Shown here one piece after another: positions 54,004-62,140 of a stretch of 64,000 nucleotides of DNA. The stretch's first letter is position 1. The number at the start of each line of letters is the position of its first letter. The stretch is from the NCBI GenBank assembly GCA_022709905.1, contig JAKLHY010000019.1:1-64000 (forward strand), written 5' to 3'. Source of the DNA: Verrucomicrobiota bacterium. Its GTDB lineage: Bacteria; Verrucomicrobiota; Verrucomicrobiia; Limisphaerales; UBA1319. Both the position numbers and the translations under genes were made by a program. The notes under the pieces were generated by a model. It searched no databases. It worked only from the letters and a program-made list of their open reading frames with translations, and was not told the origin of the DNA.

Positions 54004-55398
54004 TTAGGGATCGCAGCTGCACGGACAGACGGTATTCGTGGGGGGCGCCTTGGTGGGATCGAAAATCAGCCGATAGAACTGGGATTGGAAGCCGAGTGCA
54101 TTCGTCATGGCAACCTCGTATGTCGCTAATTCCTCGGCTGGAATTGGCACGTTGTCCCAGACCGTTGGGCCCGGGAGGGAAAGCGCAGGGGTGGACTGAA
54201 GAATCCAGCGGGGATCCTCGCCGGACCAAGAGACGGTAAACAGGCCGACGGTGTTGGTGCGTTGAATACCCAGGGTGGGAATTGCCGGGATATCGACAAA
54301 GCTGAGGGCGCTCCGAAGCGTGACGGTGGCAGGCCCGTTTGACACGGCGCAAGTGGCCAGGGCGTTCAATCGTCCGGCTGGCGCTTGGAAGAATTTGAGG
54401 GTGAGCGAGGCTTGGGCTGCTGGCGCGAGATTGCCCAAAGGCCAGCGGATAGCGCCGTTTTCGACATAAGGACTGCCTTGGCTGGATTCCGCCTCGTAAG
54501 GCAGAAGTGCGGCAAGATTTGTGGCGGGCCAGTTGGTCGGGTTCAGGTTGGCGCCGAGGGCCAAGGCGTTGGTAATATCGAGGTTCAAGGCGATGTTGGG
54601 TCCCTGATTGCTGACCGTGAGATGAAACACCGCCAGGAAGGATTGATTTGTGATGGCCAATATGCCTTGGTGCACCATGACCACGCCGCCTTCAATCACG
54701 GCAAATTCGCCGGGGCTGGTCGCCTGACCGCAAGCGGTGATGACCGTGATGGGCCCCGAGCCAGCCCCCATGGGCACCTCCGCTTCGAGCGTTCTGGAGT
54801 CGCTGATCGTAAACGAAGCCTCGACTCCGTTAAACAGAACCTGGATGACGTTGGTCAGATTACTGCCCTCGATACGCACATGGGTGCCGGCAGATCCCTG
54901 GACAGGTTCAAATCCAGTAATGCGGGGTTGAGTCATCAGAGGGGTGGCGTGTCGAAGCAGTCGCTGATGGAAAACGAGGGGTTGCTGGATGCCGGTGGAA
55001 CGGTCGAGGTAGAGGGAGGATTGGGCAGGATCAATCACACAAATGAGCGGCAAAATCCAGCCGGGATTCAAGTTCGTGCTGTAGTCCCGGTAATCTTCCG
55101 AACTATCGATATCCGAATACCAGGGGATAAAGTAATCATTGATCAGCGTCTTGACTGGAGGATAAGTGGATTCCGCGACGACTTCCTTCATCGTTTTACA
55201 GTTGCTGCAGGTGGCGCGTCCCACGAGCAGGAGGACGAGTTTGCCCTGCGTCCTGGCAGCGGCATAGGCCTCGGTTTTATTGGTGATCCACCGCAAGGAG
55301 TCTGTTGGAGGCTCGCTGGCCCACAGTGGGCCAACCGCCAGAATCCCCACGAGAAGCGCCAAACTGAGTCTCAAAGCCATGCCGCTCAATGTTCTCAT
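54004..55398 (-). CDS. Secreted thioredoxin-like / TIG / FYRL-module protein
   Basis: A 464-residue protein with a signal peptide (A-L-R-L-S-L-A-L-L-V-G-I-L-A). Residues about 35-150 are a thioredoxin-like domain with active-site C-S-N-C (C64, C67). A single IPT/TIG domain follows (I-T-G-F-E-P-V-Q-G-S-A-G-T), then a DUF11-like beta domain, then the module V-S-W...W-I-L-Q-S-T-P-A-L...F-Y-R-L and a C-terminal C-P-C-S-C (458-462). Located 83 bp after the VKOR-DsbA fusion gene on the same strand, suggesting a shared disulfide-redox role. ATG at 55380 is an alternative start. Confidence 0.82.
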   Translation of the reverse strand: MRTLSGMALRLSLALLVGILAVGPLWASEPPTDSLRWITNKTEAYAAARTQGKLVLLLVGRATCSNCKTMKEVVAESTYPPVKTLINDYFIPWYSDIDSSEDYRDYSTNLNPGWILPLICVIDPAQSSLYLDRSTGIQQPLVFHQRLLRHATPLMTQPRITGFEPVQGSAGTHVRIEGSNLTNVIQVLFNGVEASFTISDSRTLEAEVPMGAGSGPITVITACGQATSPGEFAVIEGGVVMVHQGILAITNQSFLAVFHLTVSNQGPNIALNLDITNALALGANLNPTNWPATNLAALLPYEAESSQGSPYVENGAIRWPLGNLAPAAQASLTLKFFQAPAGRLNALATCAVSNGPATVTLRSALSFVDIPAIPTLGIQRTNTVGLFTVSWSGEDPRWILQSTPALSLPGPTVWDNVPIPAEELATYEVAMTNALGFQSQFYRLIFDPTKAPPTNTVCPCSCDP

Positions 55399-55481
55399 CC
55401 GTTCAATCGACTAAGAAGGCTGAGTTTTCTGAGGTTGTCAATGCCCGAGAAGCAAAACATGGGTTGCAGGCTTGCTCCCAC

Positions 55482-56897
55482 TCAGGGGGGGCATGGGGTG
55501 ATGCCGAGGTGTTCGGCGAGCAGATCCGAGATGGCCCTGGGATGGTTCAGGGGGCCAAAGCTGACGACGGGACCTATCATGAGTTCGGGCAGGACGGAGT
55601 TCTTCAGTTTAAGATAGTTCGTCCTGTAAAGATAGCCGTTGGTTTGGATATGCCGGAAAATCCAGGGATCCGCCAGGGCGCGTTCGAGATTGTTTGCTCC
55701 AACCAATTGCGCGGCATAACTTCTGGCTTCTGGGACAGGGACGGGGCGCCGGGGCTGGAACAGCCATTCGTCGTAATGCGCAAACGCCTCGGGTTTGGTT
55801 CTCCAGACGGCGAGGGCCAATTGGGCGTAATCGCAGGCGTTGACGCTTTCCGGCAGCCGCACGTTGACGACAGGATTACAGTTGGAGTCCAGGGGCGTGA
55901 CCAGCAACAGAATGCAAAGTTGGTTGCTCAGTTGCCTTTGGATGTTGAGCAGTCTCAGGTGTTGGTCGCGGCAATGGTTGCAGGTGTAGTCGTACAGGCT
56001 GACCAGAACGTGCGGCGCCTCCGGCGATCCCATGAGGGGCGCCTCCCTCAGTCCATAATTGAACAGGCCCGCATGAATCGAAACCTGGAGCGGTCCGGTT
56101 CGCTGAACCATGGGTTGATTGGCATTGTTCGGATCTTCCGCGAGCGGTGGACGGCTCGCATGCCTGCTGTCATTGGATGAAGCTGAAAAAGCCGATGCCT
56201 CAGAGTTGGAGGATGAACGGCGTGGGATCAAGTAATACGGGAGTCGGTGAGCGGGGGCAGGCGCCTGGATCCCGCTTGCCGAAGTCACCACATAGAGTTG
56301 TTTTTCGACAAGCAGTTGTCCGGCAATTAAGATGGCCGCGCCTGCCAGTCCGGCTAGGGCGCTGTAGACGCCCCAGGACCCGGGAATCTCAGGCGGAGAA
56401 TGCAGAACCAAACCTCCCATCTTCGGAGAGGCAGGGTGGCTGGCCCTTCGGCCCAAGGGCGCCTTCACCATCAGCAGGGCTGTGGCCATTAGAGCACAAG
56501 AATGGGCCACCATGCAGAACCTGCAAAAGGACTTCAGCACGACGGCCTGCAAAAAGATAAACCAAAGCGCCGATCCCGAGATCATGACCGATAGGAAAAG
56601 CGCCACAAGCCAGGCTCGCTCTTCATACCGGAAGTTGAATCCTCGTCCCCAGAAGAACGTTGTCCCTAATAACGCCAAGTAAGTGAATACGGCAGGCACG
56701 CTGACCGGAATTCCCAGCCAGTACGCCCACCGGCTTTGGAGGACTTTGCCGCATCCAGACTCGGGCCCGCAACCGGCCACCGGTCCGCTTTGAAAGGAAA
56801 CCCACGCCAGATACACCGCCCCACTCAGGGCCAGTGCTAAAAGAACTCTGACCACTTTCAGCCAAAGAGATGCAGAAGCGTTACTAGGACCAGACAT
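55482..56897 (-). CDS. VKOR-DsbA fusion, disulfide-forming membrane enzyme
   Basis: A 471-residue fusion. The N-terminal VKOR domain has loop cysteines C43 and C49 (C-G-P-E-S-G-C), L-G-I-P-V and active-site C-R-F-C (C125, C128) across four to five TM helices. A further TM precedes a flexible Ser/Pro/Asn-rich linker (about 220-275). The C-terminal DsbA/thioredoxin-like domain has C-N-H-C (C306, C309). It should make disulfides in exported proteins using quinone. ATG 56897 is preferred for the GAGGG five bases upstream. Followed by the thioredoxin-TIG gene. Confidence 0.9.
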   Translation of the reverse strand: MSGPSNASASLWLKVVRVLLALALSGAVYLAWVSFQSGPVAGCGPESGCGKVLQSRWAYWLGIPVSVPAVFTYLALLGTTFFWGRGFNFRYEERAWLVALFLSVMISGSALWFIFLQAVVLKSFCRFCMVAHSCALMATALLMVKAPLGRRASHPASPKMGGLVLHSPPEIPGSWGVYSALAGLAGAAILIAGQLLVEKQLYVVTSASGIQAPAPAHRLPYYLIPRRSSSNSEASAFSASSNDSRHASRPPLAEDPNNANQPMVQRTGPLQVSIHAGLFNYGLREAPLMGSPEAPHVLVSLYDYTCNHCRDQHLRLLNIQRQLSNQLCILLLVTPLDSNCNPVVNVRLPESVNACDYAQLALAVWRTKPEAFAHYDEWLFQPRRPVPVPEARSYAAQLVGANNLERALADPWIFRHIQTNGYLYRTNYLKLKNSVLPELMIGPVVSFGPLNHPRAISDLLAEHLGITPCPP

Positions 56898-57240
56898 ACG
56901 GACCCTCGTCTTATTGGTTTCGATCAAAGGAACTTATTATCTCATATAAGCCGGTATGCTCCGCAGCAGCACTCATAAGATGCCCGTTCAGGCAAGGGGG
57001 CAGTCAGCCCCTCAAGTTACGGAGTTAGCGAATTACGTGCCACAGAGCTAGCGCGGGAATTTATTGGTTATAACCTATTGATAGAAAATTATATATGAAG
57101 TATTTTCCTATGGATGGATTCGGGAAATTGTTGCATTATGCATGGCTATAACAGCAGGGACCATGGCAGGATGCAAAGATCAGCCGACGCGGCGCTCGCA
57201 TCTGAAACGCTTTGGATTCGGGATGCCGCAACGGCATCCG
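56898..57240. other. AT-rich intergenic region
   Basis: About 340 bp containing a notably AT-rich patch (about 57055-57115) with the perfect palindrome GGTTATAACC at 57066-57075. It holds the promoter of the VKOR gene and the end of the nine-gene minus-strand cluster. No gene is supported on either strand; plus-strand frames here are shadows of the small cysteine-rich gene. Confidence 0.5.
57221..57239 (-). terminator. Hairpin at the 3' end of the 57-64 kb operon
   Basis: GGATGCCG-TTG-CGGCATCC (minus strand) is a perfect 8-bp stem directly after the last stop codon of the cluster. No T tract follows, so it may be a terminator or an mRNA-stabilising end. Confidence 0.55.
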
Positions 57241-57441
57241 TTATTCAGGGGGGCGTTCGTGAGCCTTGCGACCGTAGACGCGCTCGTAGGCGCGGCAGAA
57301 CGGGCAGAGGCGATTTTCGACGGATTGGACCAGGCGGAAGGCGGCGCCGGATTGTTGGGAACGGGCACGGCGGCAGACCGGGCAGTTTTGACAAACCTTG
57401 GCGAGGGCGAGATCGAGCTTGGAAGCAGGGTGGGGGGTCAT
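57241..57441 (-). CDS. Small cysteine-rich (zinc-ribbon-like) protein
   Basis: A 66-residue protein starting 6 bp after the metallo-hydrolase stop. It has C17-x2-C20-x2-C23 and C46-x2-C49 (C-Q-N-C-P-V-C and C-P-F-C), followed by R-A-Y-E-R-V-Y-G-R-K-A-H-E. Five cysteines in two knuckles suggest a zinc ribbon or Fe-S site. The overlapping plus-strand frames lack any such pattern. No named family is recognised; its place at the end of a tight operon argues that it is real. Confidence 0.68.
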   Translation of the reverse strand: MTPHPASKLDLALAKVCQNCPVCRRARSQQSGAAFRLVQSVENRLCPFCRAYERVYGRKAHERPPE

Positions 57442-57446
57442 AAGCG

Positions 57447-58334
57447 TTAGGAGTGATCAAAGTGATGAGGCGAGAACGATTGGGCTGGCTTTATGGGTGG
57501 GAATAGGAAGCGGCTACCTACAGCACAAGAGACACAAGCTTTTGAGAACTCATGCCATAACCGCCCTGTCGCGGCCGGACCAGTGCAATGGGCCGGGCCG
57601 AGTTTTTGAACGCCAAGCTCCTGTAGCGCCTGCGCGGTGAGCAGCATTCGCTCGGGGTCGGCGTTTAGCAGGTGCATCCCGCCCAGCACGGCGTGGATAG
57701 GGCGATCGTGCGTGAGGCGGCGAATATAACGCAGCGTGTTCACGACACCGGCATGCGCGCAACCCAGCAGCACGACCACGCCGTCTCGGGTGTCGAAAAA
57801 CAGCGCTTGGTCGTCCGTGATGGCATCGAATTGGGTTCCGGCCGCATCCAGCGCAAAAGGACCGCCCACATCTTCGAAACCGGTCAGGCGCGGGATTTCC
57901 CCCGTGAGGTAGAAACCCGGCAATACTTCCGCCATTCCGTTTTTCAACTGCATCTGTGAGGGGTGGGCCTGAATGACGGCGAGGCTCGATTCGCTAATTC
58001 CAACCGCGCGTGTTGTGCCATCCGAATTTCGGGCAAAGCGTGGGGTCAGCGCGGCAGGGTGCGCGTAGAGTGGCGCGCCGGGTGCCAATTCTGAAATCGC
58101 GCATAATCCTCCGGTGTGATCGTAATGGCCATGACTTAATGCCACGGCTTGCAGCCTCGAAAGGTCTATGCCCAAGGTTTTTGCGTTAAGCGACAGCAAA
58201 GCGCTTTGCCCAGTGTCGAAAAGCATGCTGATCTCGCCTGCTTGGATATGGAAAGCCAGGCCATGCTCGGCCATTAATCCACGGTTATAGACAGAGTTTT
58301 CCACCAAAATGGTCAATACAACAGGATTATTCAT
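57447..58334 (-). CDS. MBL-fold metallo-hydrolase, DHPMR-P synthase-like
   Basis: A 295-residue metallo-beta-lactamase-fold enzyme. Motif H-G-H-Y-D-H-T-G-G binds the metals; further features are F-D-T-G-Q-S near the N-terminus, L-G-C-A-H-A-G-V-V-N-T and G-G-M-H-L-L-N-A, and G-P-A-H-C-T-G. This arrangement is typical of the group named after the methanopterin-pathway DHPMR-P synthase (MJ0301-like), most members of which have other, unknown functions. ATG 58334 overlaps the thioesterase stop by 8 bp. Confidence 0.85.
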   Translation of the reverse strand: MNNPVVLTILVENSVYNRGLMAEHGLAFHIQAGEISMLFDTGQSALLSLNAKTLGIDLSRLQAVALSHGHYDHTGGLCAISELAPGAPLYAHPAALTPRFARNSDGTTRAVGISESSLAVIQAHPSQMQLKNGMAEVLPGFYLTGEIPRLTGFEDVGGPFALDAAGTQFDAITDDQALFFDTRDGVVVLLGCAHAGVVNTLRYIRRLTHDRPIHAVLGGMHLLNADPERMLLTAQALQELGVQKLGPAHCTGPAATGRLWHEFSKACVSCAVGSRFLFPPIKPAQSFSPHHFDHS

Positions 58335-58803
58335 GGGCTTCGATGAATTTGCCGAGGGCAGTGGCCTTGAGTTGGCCTTCCTGGCGCAATTCCGCGCGGA
58401 GGCCGTGCAAGCGGCCGTGAGATTCGGTGAGCCTGGCACAGACGGTTGTTTTGGTCTGGACATGGACAGGTTCACGGAACCGGATTTTCAGTTCGGCGGT
58501 GAGGGCTTTGATCCCATGGGCAAAGAGGCAATTGGTCATGGCGCCGTCCAACAGGGCGGCGGTCACGCCTCCGTGCAGCAAGCCCGGGTAACCTTCATAT
58601 TCCGAACCCGCGAGGAATTCGCCCATCACACTGTCATCGGATTGAGGCTGAAACTCGATCTTTAGACCGGAGGCATTGGCGGGATTGCAGACCACGCATC
58701 CCGGATGAATGCGGTCGCGGGCGTGTTGCAGTCCGTGCGGATCCATGGGAGGACCAGTTTTCATGGGCGGCGGGGGGAAATTAAGAAATGTTCCCTTCTT
58801 CAT
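58327..58803 (-). CDS. PaaI-family hotdog thioesterase
   Basis: A 158-residue single-hotdog acyl-CoA thioesterase. The diagnostic stretch is G-L-L-H-G-G-V-T-A-A-L-L-D-G-A-M, giving the H-G-G and catalytic-aspartate region. An N-terminal C-V-V-C pair (about residues 37-40) is notable. Start overlaps the TrmO-like stop (ATGA) and the 3' end overlaps the metallo-hydrolase start, so it is translationally embedded in the cluster. Confidence 0.87.
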   Translation of the reverse strand: MKKGTFLNFPPPPMKTGPPMDPHGLQHARDRIHPGCVVCNPANASGLKIEFQPQSDDSVMGEFLAGSEYEGYPGLLHGGVTAALLDGAMTNCLFAHGIKALTAELKIRFREPVHVQTKTTVCARLTESHGRLHGLRAELRQEGQLKATALGKFIEAHE

Positions 58804-59297
58804 GAGCGTGGCGTGGGGGGCTTTTCAAAACGATCATCAGCATGCAGGCGTAATAAGGATTTGCTTTCGAGCCAGCCGATGCGTTCGGTTTTAAAGCAAT
58901 CAAAGGCCGGCACGTAGGGTTTTATATCCAACAAGGGGGTCTGGTCGAGAATATCCAGTTCGCCGATTCTCAGCCGCGGGCCTTCAATGCCGAGCAAACG
59001 AACACTGGACATTCCGATCGGGTTGGGCCGGGCAGGGGAGCGGGTGGCAAAGACTCCGTGCTCGTTTGGGTCCAGGAACGGTTTGACCACCAATCGTGGG
59101 ATTGCGATTCGATCAAACCAATACAGCAGCCAGATCCGGTCAAATCCCTCGAGATCGCGCAAGGCGGGCATGAATTCGGGAAACAGCTCGATGGTTCCTT
59201 CTTCATCTTTGGCCATGCAGCTTTGAATTGGAGTATCAGCGGCTTGGCGGAAGGGTGAGTGGATTATACCGATAAGCTTCAGAGTGAGTGAGTTCAT
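58800..59297 (-). CDS. TrmO/TsaA-family SAM-dependent methyltransferase
   Basis: A 165-residue UPF0066 protein. Motifs: I-G-x-I-x-S-P-F near the N-terminus, L-E-G-F-D-R-I-W-L-L-Y-W-F-D, A-R-P-N-P-I-G-M-S (SAM-binding loop) and L-D-I-K-P-Y-V-P-A-F-D. E. coli TrmO N6-methylates t6A37 in tRNA, but it has an extra C-terminal domain that this short form lacks. Short relatives occur in diverse gene clusters and may methylate small molecules, which would fit this operon better. Confidence 0.88.
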   Translation of the reverse strand: MNSLTLKLIGIIHSPFRQAADTPIQSCMAKDEEGTIELFPEFMPALRDLEGFDRIWLLYWFDRIAIPRLVVKPFLDPNEHGVFATRSPARPNPIGMSSVRLLGIEGPRLRIGELDILDQTPLLDIKPYVPAFDCFKTERIGWLESKSLLRLHADDRFEKPPTPRS

Positions 59298-59352
59298 GGC
59301 AATTCCTTACGAAAATCGGCTCCGGTTCCAGAAATGAGATGGCTCGGATTCA

Positions 59353-60120
59353 TCAGGCATTTGCAGGTTGACTTAAGGCCTCCCGAACCTGGCGCATCAT
59401 TCGGACAAAGTCGCTGGAAAAGCGGTCGCGAGGGCGCGGCAGCGTGACGCGCAAATCAACGGCAGCCATTCCAGCGTTCATGACAATAATCCGGTCTGCC
59501 AGAAACACGGCTTCTTCGATGCTATGCGTCACAAAAAGGACGGTTTGACGATCCGTGAGCCAGAGGTCCATCAATTCTTCTTGGAGTTGATGTCGCGTGA
59601 GTTCGTCCAGGCGCGCAAACGGTTCGTCCATGAGCAAGACCCGAGGATTGACGCAGAGGGCCCGGGCCACAGCCACGCGCTGTCTCATGCCGCCGGAAAG
59701 CTCGTCGACACGGCTGCGGGCCGTTTCCTCGGGAAGCCGTACCCGGCGGATGGCTTCCCGGGCTCGCTGACGGCATTCGGCCTGAGGGAAACCGCGGATT
59801 TCCAGGCCGAGCCCCACATTATCCCGCACATTACGCCAGGGCAGCAGATCGCCTTCCTGGCTCAGGAAGGCCACATCCATTCGAGGACGGGTAACCTGGA
59901 CGTCCTCGACAAGGACGTGACCTTCGGTGGGCTGGTCCAAGCCGGCCGCCAGCCGGAGCAGGGTGGTCTTGCCACAGCCCGATGGGCCCAGCAGACAGCT
60001 CCATTCCTCTTCCGCGCAGCGAATATTGAAATCCCGCACGGCCCAGACTTCTCCTCGTGCCTCCGTCCAAAAGCGTCGGCTGACAGACTGGAACCGAATC
60101 ATTTCTCGGAGGGCGGTCAT
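59353..60120 (-). CDS. ABC importer ATP-binding protein (nitrate/sulfonate/taurine type)
   Basis: A 255-residue ATPase of the SsuB/TauB/NrtD group. Walker A G-P-S-G-C-G-K-T-T (44-52), F-L-S-Q-E-G-D-L-L-P-W-R-N-V (Q-loop), signature L-S-G-G-M-R-Q-R, Walker B L-L-M-D-E-P-F-A-R-L-D and V-T-H-S-I-E-E-A. ATG 60120 lies two bases after the permease stop; the longer upstream frame is a shadow in the permease gene. Confidence 0.94.
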   Translation of the reverse strand: MTALREMIRFQSVSRRFWTEARGEVWAVRDFNIRCAEEEWSCLLGPSGCGKTTLLRLAAGLDQPTEGHVLVEDVQVTRPRMDVAFLSQEGDLLPWRNVRDNVGLGLEIRGFPQAECRQRAREAIRRVRLPEETARSRVDELSGGMRQRVAVARALCVNPRVLLMDEPFARLDELTRHQLQEELMDLWLTDRQTVLFVTHSIEEAVFLADRIIVMNAGMAAVDLRVTLPRPRDRFSSDFVRMMRQVREALSQPANA

Positions 60121-60122
60121 GG

Positions 60123-60962
60123 TTATCTTTCGCGGGGTTGCCAGCGGCAGACGGGCAGGGCGAGGAGCCGCAGGCAGCCATCCAGCGCCAGTCCGATCAT
60201 TCCGATGACGACGATGCCCGCAAAGGCATACTCGTAGGAGGCTTGGGTATGAGCGGTGGCAATCATGTAACCCAATCCGCCTCGGGTGCCCGGAAATATT
60301 TCGGCGGCAACAATGACCCGCCACGCGATGCCGCCTGCCACCCGCAAGCCGGTCAGAATGGTTGGCGCCGCACTGGGCAGGATGACTTTAAAGAGCACTT
60401 GCCATGGATTAGCGCCGAGCACCCGGACCGCCTCGATGTGCGCCTCTCGCACCCCCCTCGCCCCCGCCGCGGTATTGAGCACGATGGGAAAGAATGCGCC
60501 CATCCAAATGACAGCGATAATCGCGAATCGCAGTTGATCCAACAGCCCGTGGCGCCAGGCTTCGTCGGCGTAAAGCACTGTGGCCGGGCTCGCCAAGCCA
60601 AACACAAGGATTGTCACCGGAATCCAGGCCACTGGGCTGATGACCATAGCGGCCCCCAAGCTCGGCGAAAAAACATCGCTGGCCCATTGGATCCGGCCGA
60701 TCCATAAGCCCAGGGGCACGCCCGTGACAATGGCCAGGCCAAAACCAAAAAACACGCGCACGACGCTGATCCCCGCGCTCCTGGCCAAAGGCATTGAATC
60801 CAATGTCGGCGGATCCCGGAATGGATGGATCAAGACATCGAGCACAGCTCCGATAGGCGGGACGATCACGCTGTCCGCCGATGCGAAATGCCATAACGCC
60901 AAGACTGCCAGGGGAAGCCATGCGCCCCGTGTCAGAGTGAAGCCGAACCGTCGAAGCGTCAT
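60123..60962 (-). CDS. ABC importer permease (SsuC/TauC type)
   Basis: A 279-residue BPD_transp_1 permease with about six TM helices and the EAA-like loop E-A-V-R-V-L-G-A-N-P-W-Q-V-L-F-K-V-I-L-P-S-A. Start overlaps the binding-protein stop (ATGA). It works with the ATPase and substrate-binding protein of this cluster. The sequence alone does not reveal the substrate. Confidence 0.92.
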   Translation of the reverse strand: MTLRRFGFTLTRGAWLPLAVLALWHFASADSVIVPPIGAVLDVLIHPFRDPPTLDSMPLARSAGISVVRVFFGFGLAIVTGVPLGLWIGRIQWASDVFSPSLGAAMVISPVAWIPVTILVFGLASPATVLYADEAWRHGLLDQLRFAIIAVIWMGAFFPIVLNTAAGARGVREAHIEAVRVLGANPWQVLFKVILPSAAPTILTGLRVAGGIAWRVIVAAEIFPGTRGGLGYMIATAHTQASYEYAFAGIVVIGMIGLALDGCLRLLALPVCRWQPRER

Positions 60963-62122
60963 GGGGTCTTCAGCAAGCCCTCTCCCCGCAGTTCCCGAAT
61001 GGCCGCCCGGCAAAGATCCAGATCGCACAGGTCTTGAACAAATTCATCCGGGGAGATCTGATGGTATTTGCCCTTAAAGAACTGGACGTCTTCCATCATT
61101 TCCAGCCAGGTTTTCATGCCGGCAATCCAACTCTCGGTCGGTTGTGCCAGGTAAGTCACTGTGGGCACCGATTGGGCTTCGACCGCCGGGGGATTCTTCG
61201 TCCATCGCTGGGCGCAATCGATGGCCAACGCCTGGTTTTCATGGATGAGTTGCGTGGATAGCAGGAGGAGTTTCAACAGGGCTTTGATCGATTCGCCCCG
61301 CGTCTGAATGGCCTTCGAGGTCGCCGCAACGCAGCAACAGGGATGATTGATCCACTTGCCCTTGGGCGGAAGGTCGCGCAAGTCCGTTATGGCCTTGGCC
61401 AATCCCTTGTGAACCGCGATCGCCGTGCCCGGCTGGTTCATGACGAATCCGTCCAAGGCGCCGTTTTCCAGCAAGGGCAACGGACTTTTCTCGGAACCGA
61501 AATTGACCAGGACGATGCCCACCCCGGGCCGATAGTCATGACTGTACGAGATGTTTTCGGCCTTTAAAGAGCGTTCAAAGACCATTTTTGCCACAGCCAT
61601 GGGTTCCTTGTATCCGATCCGCAAGGGTTTGGCTCCCGCTTTGGCGGCCGAGACAAACGAAGCCCAATCCCCCATGGGCAGTCCCTTGCGGAGGACCAGT
61701 TGATCGCCGTCGGTCTGCAAGGGAGAGATGATTTTCAAGGGTTGACCGGCATCGGCGAGTTTGGCCACGGCAATGGTGGATCCTAATCCCACCTCGAACT
61801 CACCCCGGCTCATGGCCGCCGGCATGCCCGCGCCCCCTTCGGTCTGGATGAAATGCAAGCGGGCGATGGGCCGGTCTTTCACCACCAATTCATAGACTTC
61901 CTTGGGTTTGAGGGCCCGCAGGTGAAGACCCCAGGCGTCTTTGCGGGATTCGCTTTCCAGGGCGGCGACGTAGAGGGCCAGTTGGTGATCGTGGCCCACA
62001 TGGCCGATTCGGAGGGTCGGCAGAACCTCCGGGCTTGCGTCGGCGCCCTCCGCAGCCAGCCCGTGACCTCCCAAGCGGAACAAGGCCATCCCGACGGCCG
62101 CCCATAGGGTGATGGTTTTCAT
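60959..62122 (-). CDS. ABC importer substrate-binding protein (NMT1/SsuA-like) with His/Cys motifs
   Basis: A 387-residue periplasmic binding protein, signal peptide 1-24. The fold is NMT1/SsuA-like (L-R-I-G near residue 37; R-G-E-F-E-V-G-L-G-S). Two unusual metal-ligand-like motifs stand out: G-H-V-G-H-D-H (40-46) at the ligand-cleft start and H-P-C-C-C (260-264). Ordinary nitrate or sulfonate binders lack these. ATG 62122 is preferred to a TTG two codons upstream. Its stop overlaps the permease start. Confidence 0.88.
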   Translation of the reverse strand: MKTITLWAAVGMALFRLGGHGLAAEGADASPEVLPTLRIGHVGHDHQLALYVAALESESRKDAWGLHLRALKPKEVYELVVKDRPIARLHFIQTEGGAGMPAAMSRGEFEVGLGSTIAVAKLADAGQPLKIISPLQTDGDQLVLRKGLPMGDWASFVSAAKAGAKPLRIGYKEPMAVAKMVFERSLKAENISYSHDYRPGVGIVLVNFGSEKSPLPLLENGALDGFVMNQPGTAIAVHKGLAKAITDLRDLPPKGKWINHPCCCVAATSKAIQTRGESIKALLKLLLLSTQLIHENQALAIDCAQRWTKNPPAVEAQSVPTVTYLAQPTESWIAGMKTWLEMMEDVQFFKGKYHQISPDEFVQDLCDLDLCRAAIRELRGEGLLKTP

Positions 62123-62140
62123 TGGCAATTTTTAATCGGG

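Noticed and set aside
54385..55617. 410-codon plus-strand frame opposite the thioredoxin-TIG gene
   Set aside because: Shadow frame; the minus strand holds CxxC, TIG and tail motifs.
57114..57450. Plus-strand small frames at the Cys-rich gene
   Set aside because: The minus strand has the paired CxxC motifs and operon spacing; plus frames have no such features.
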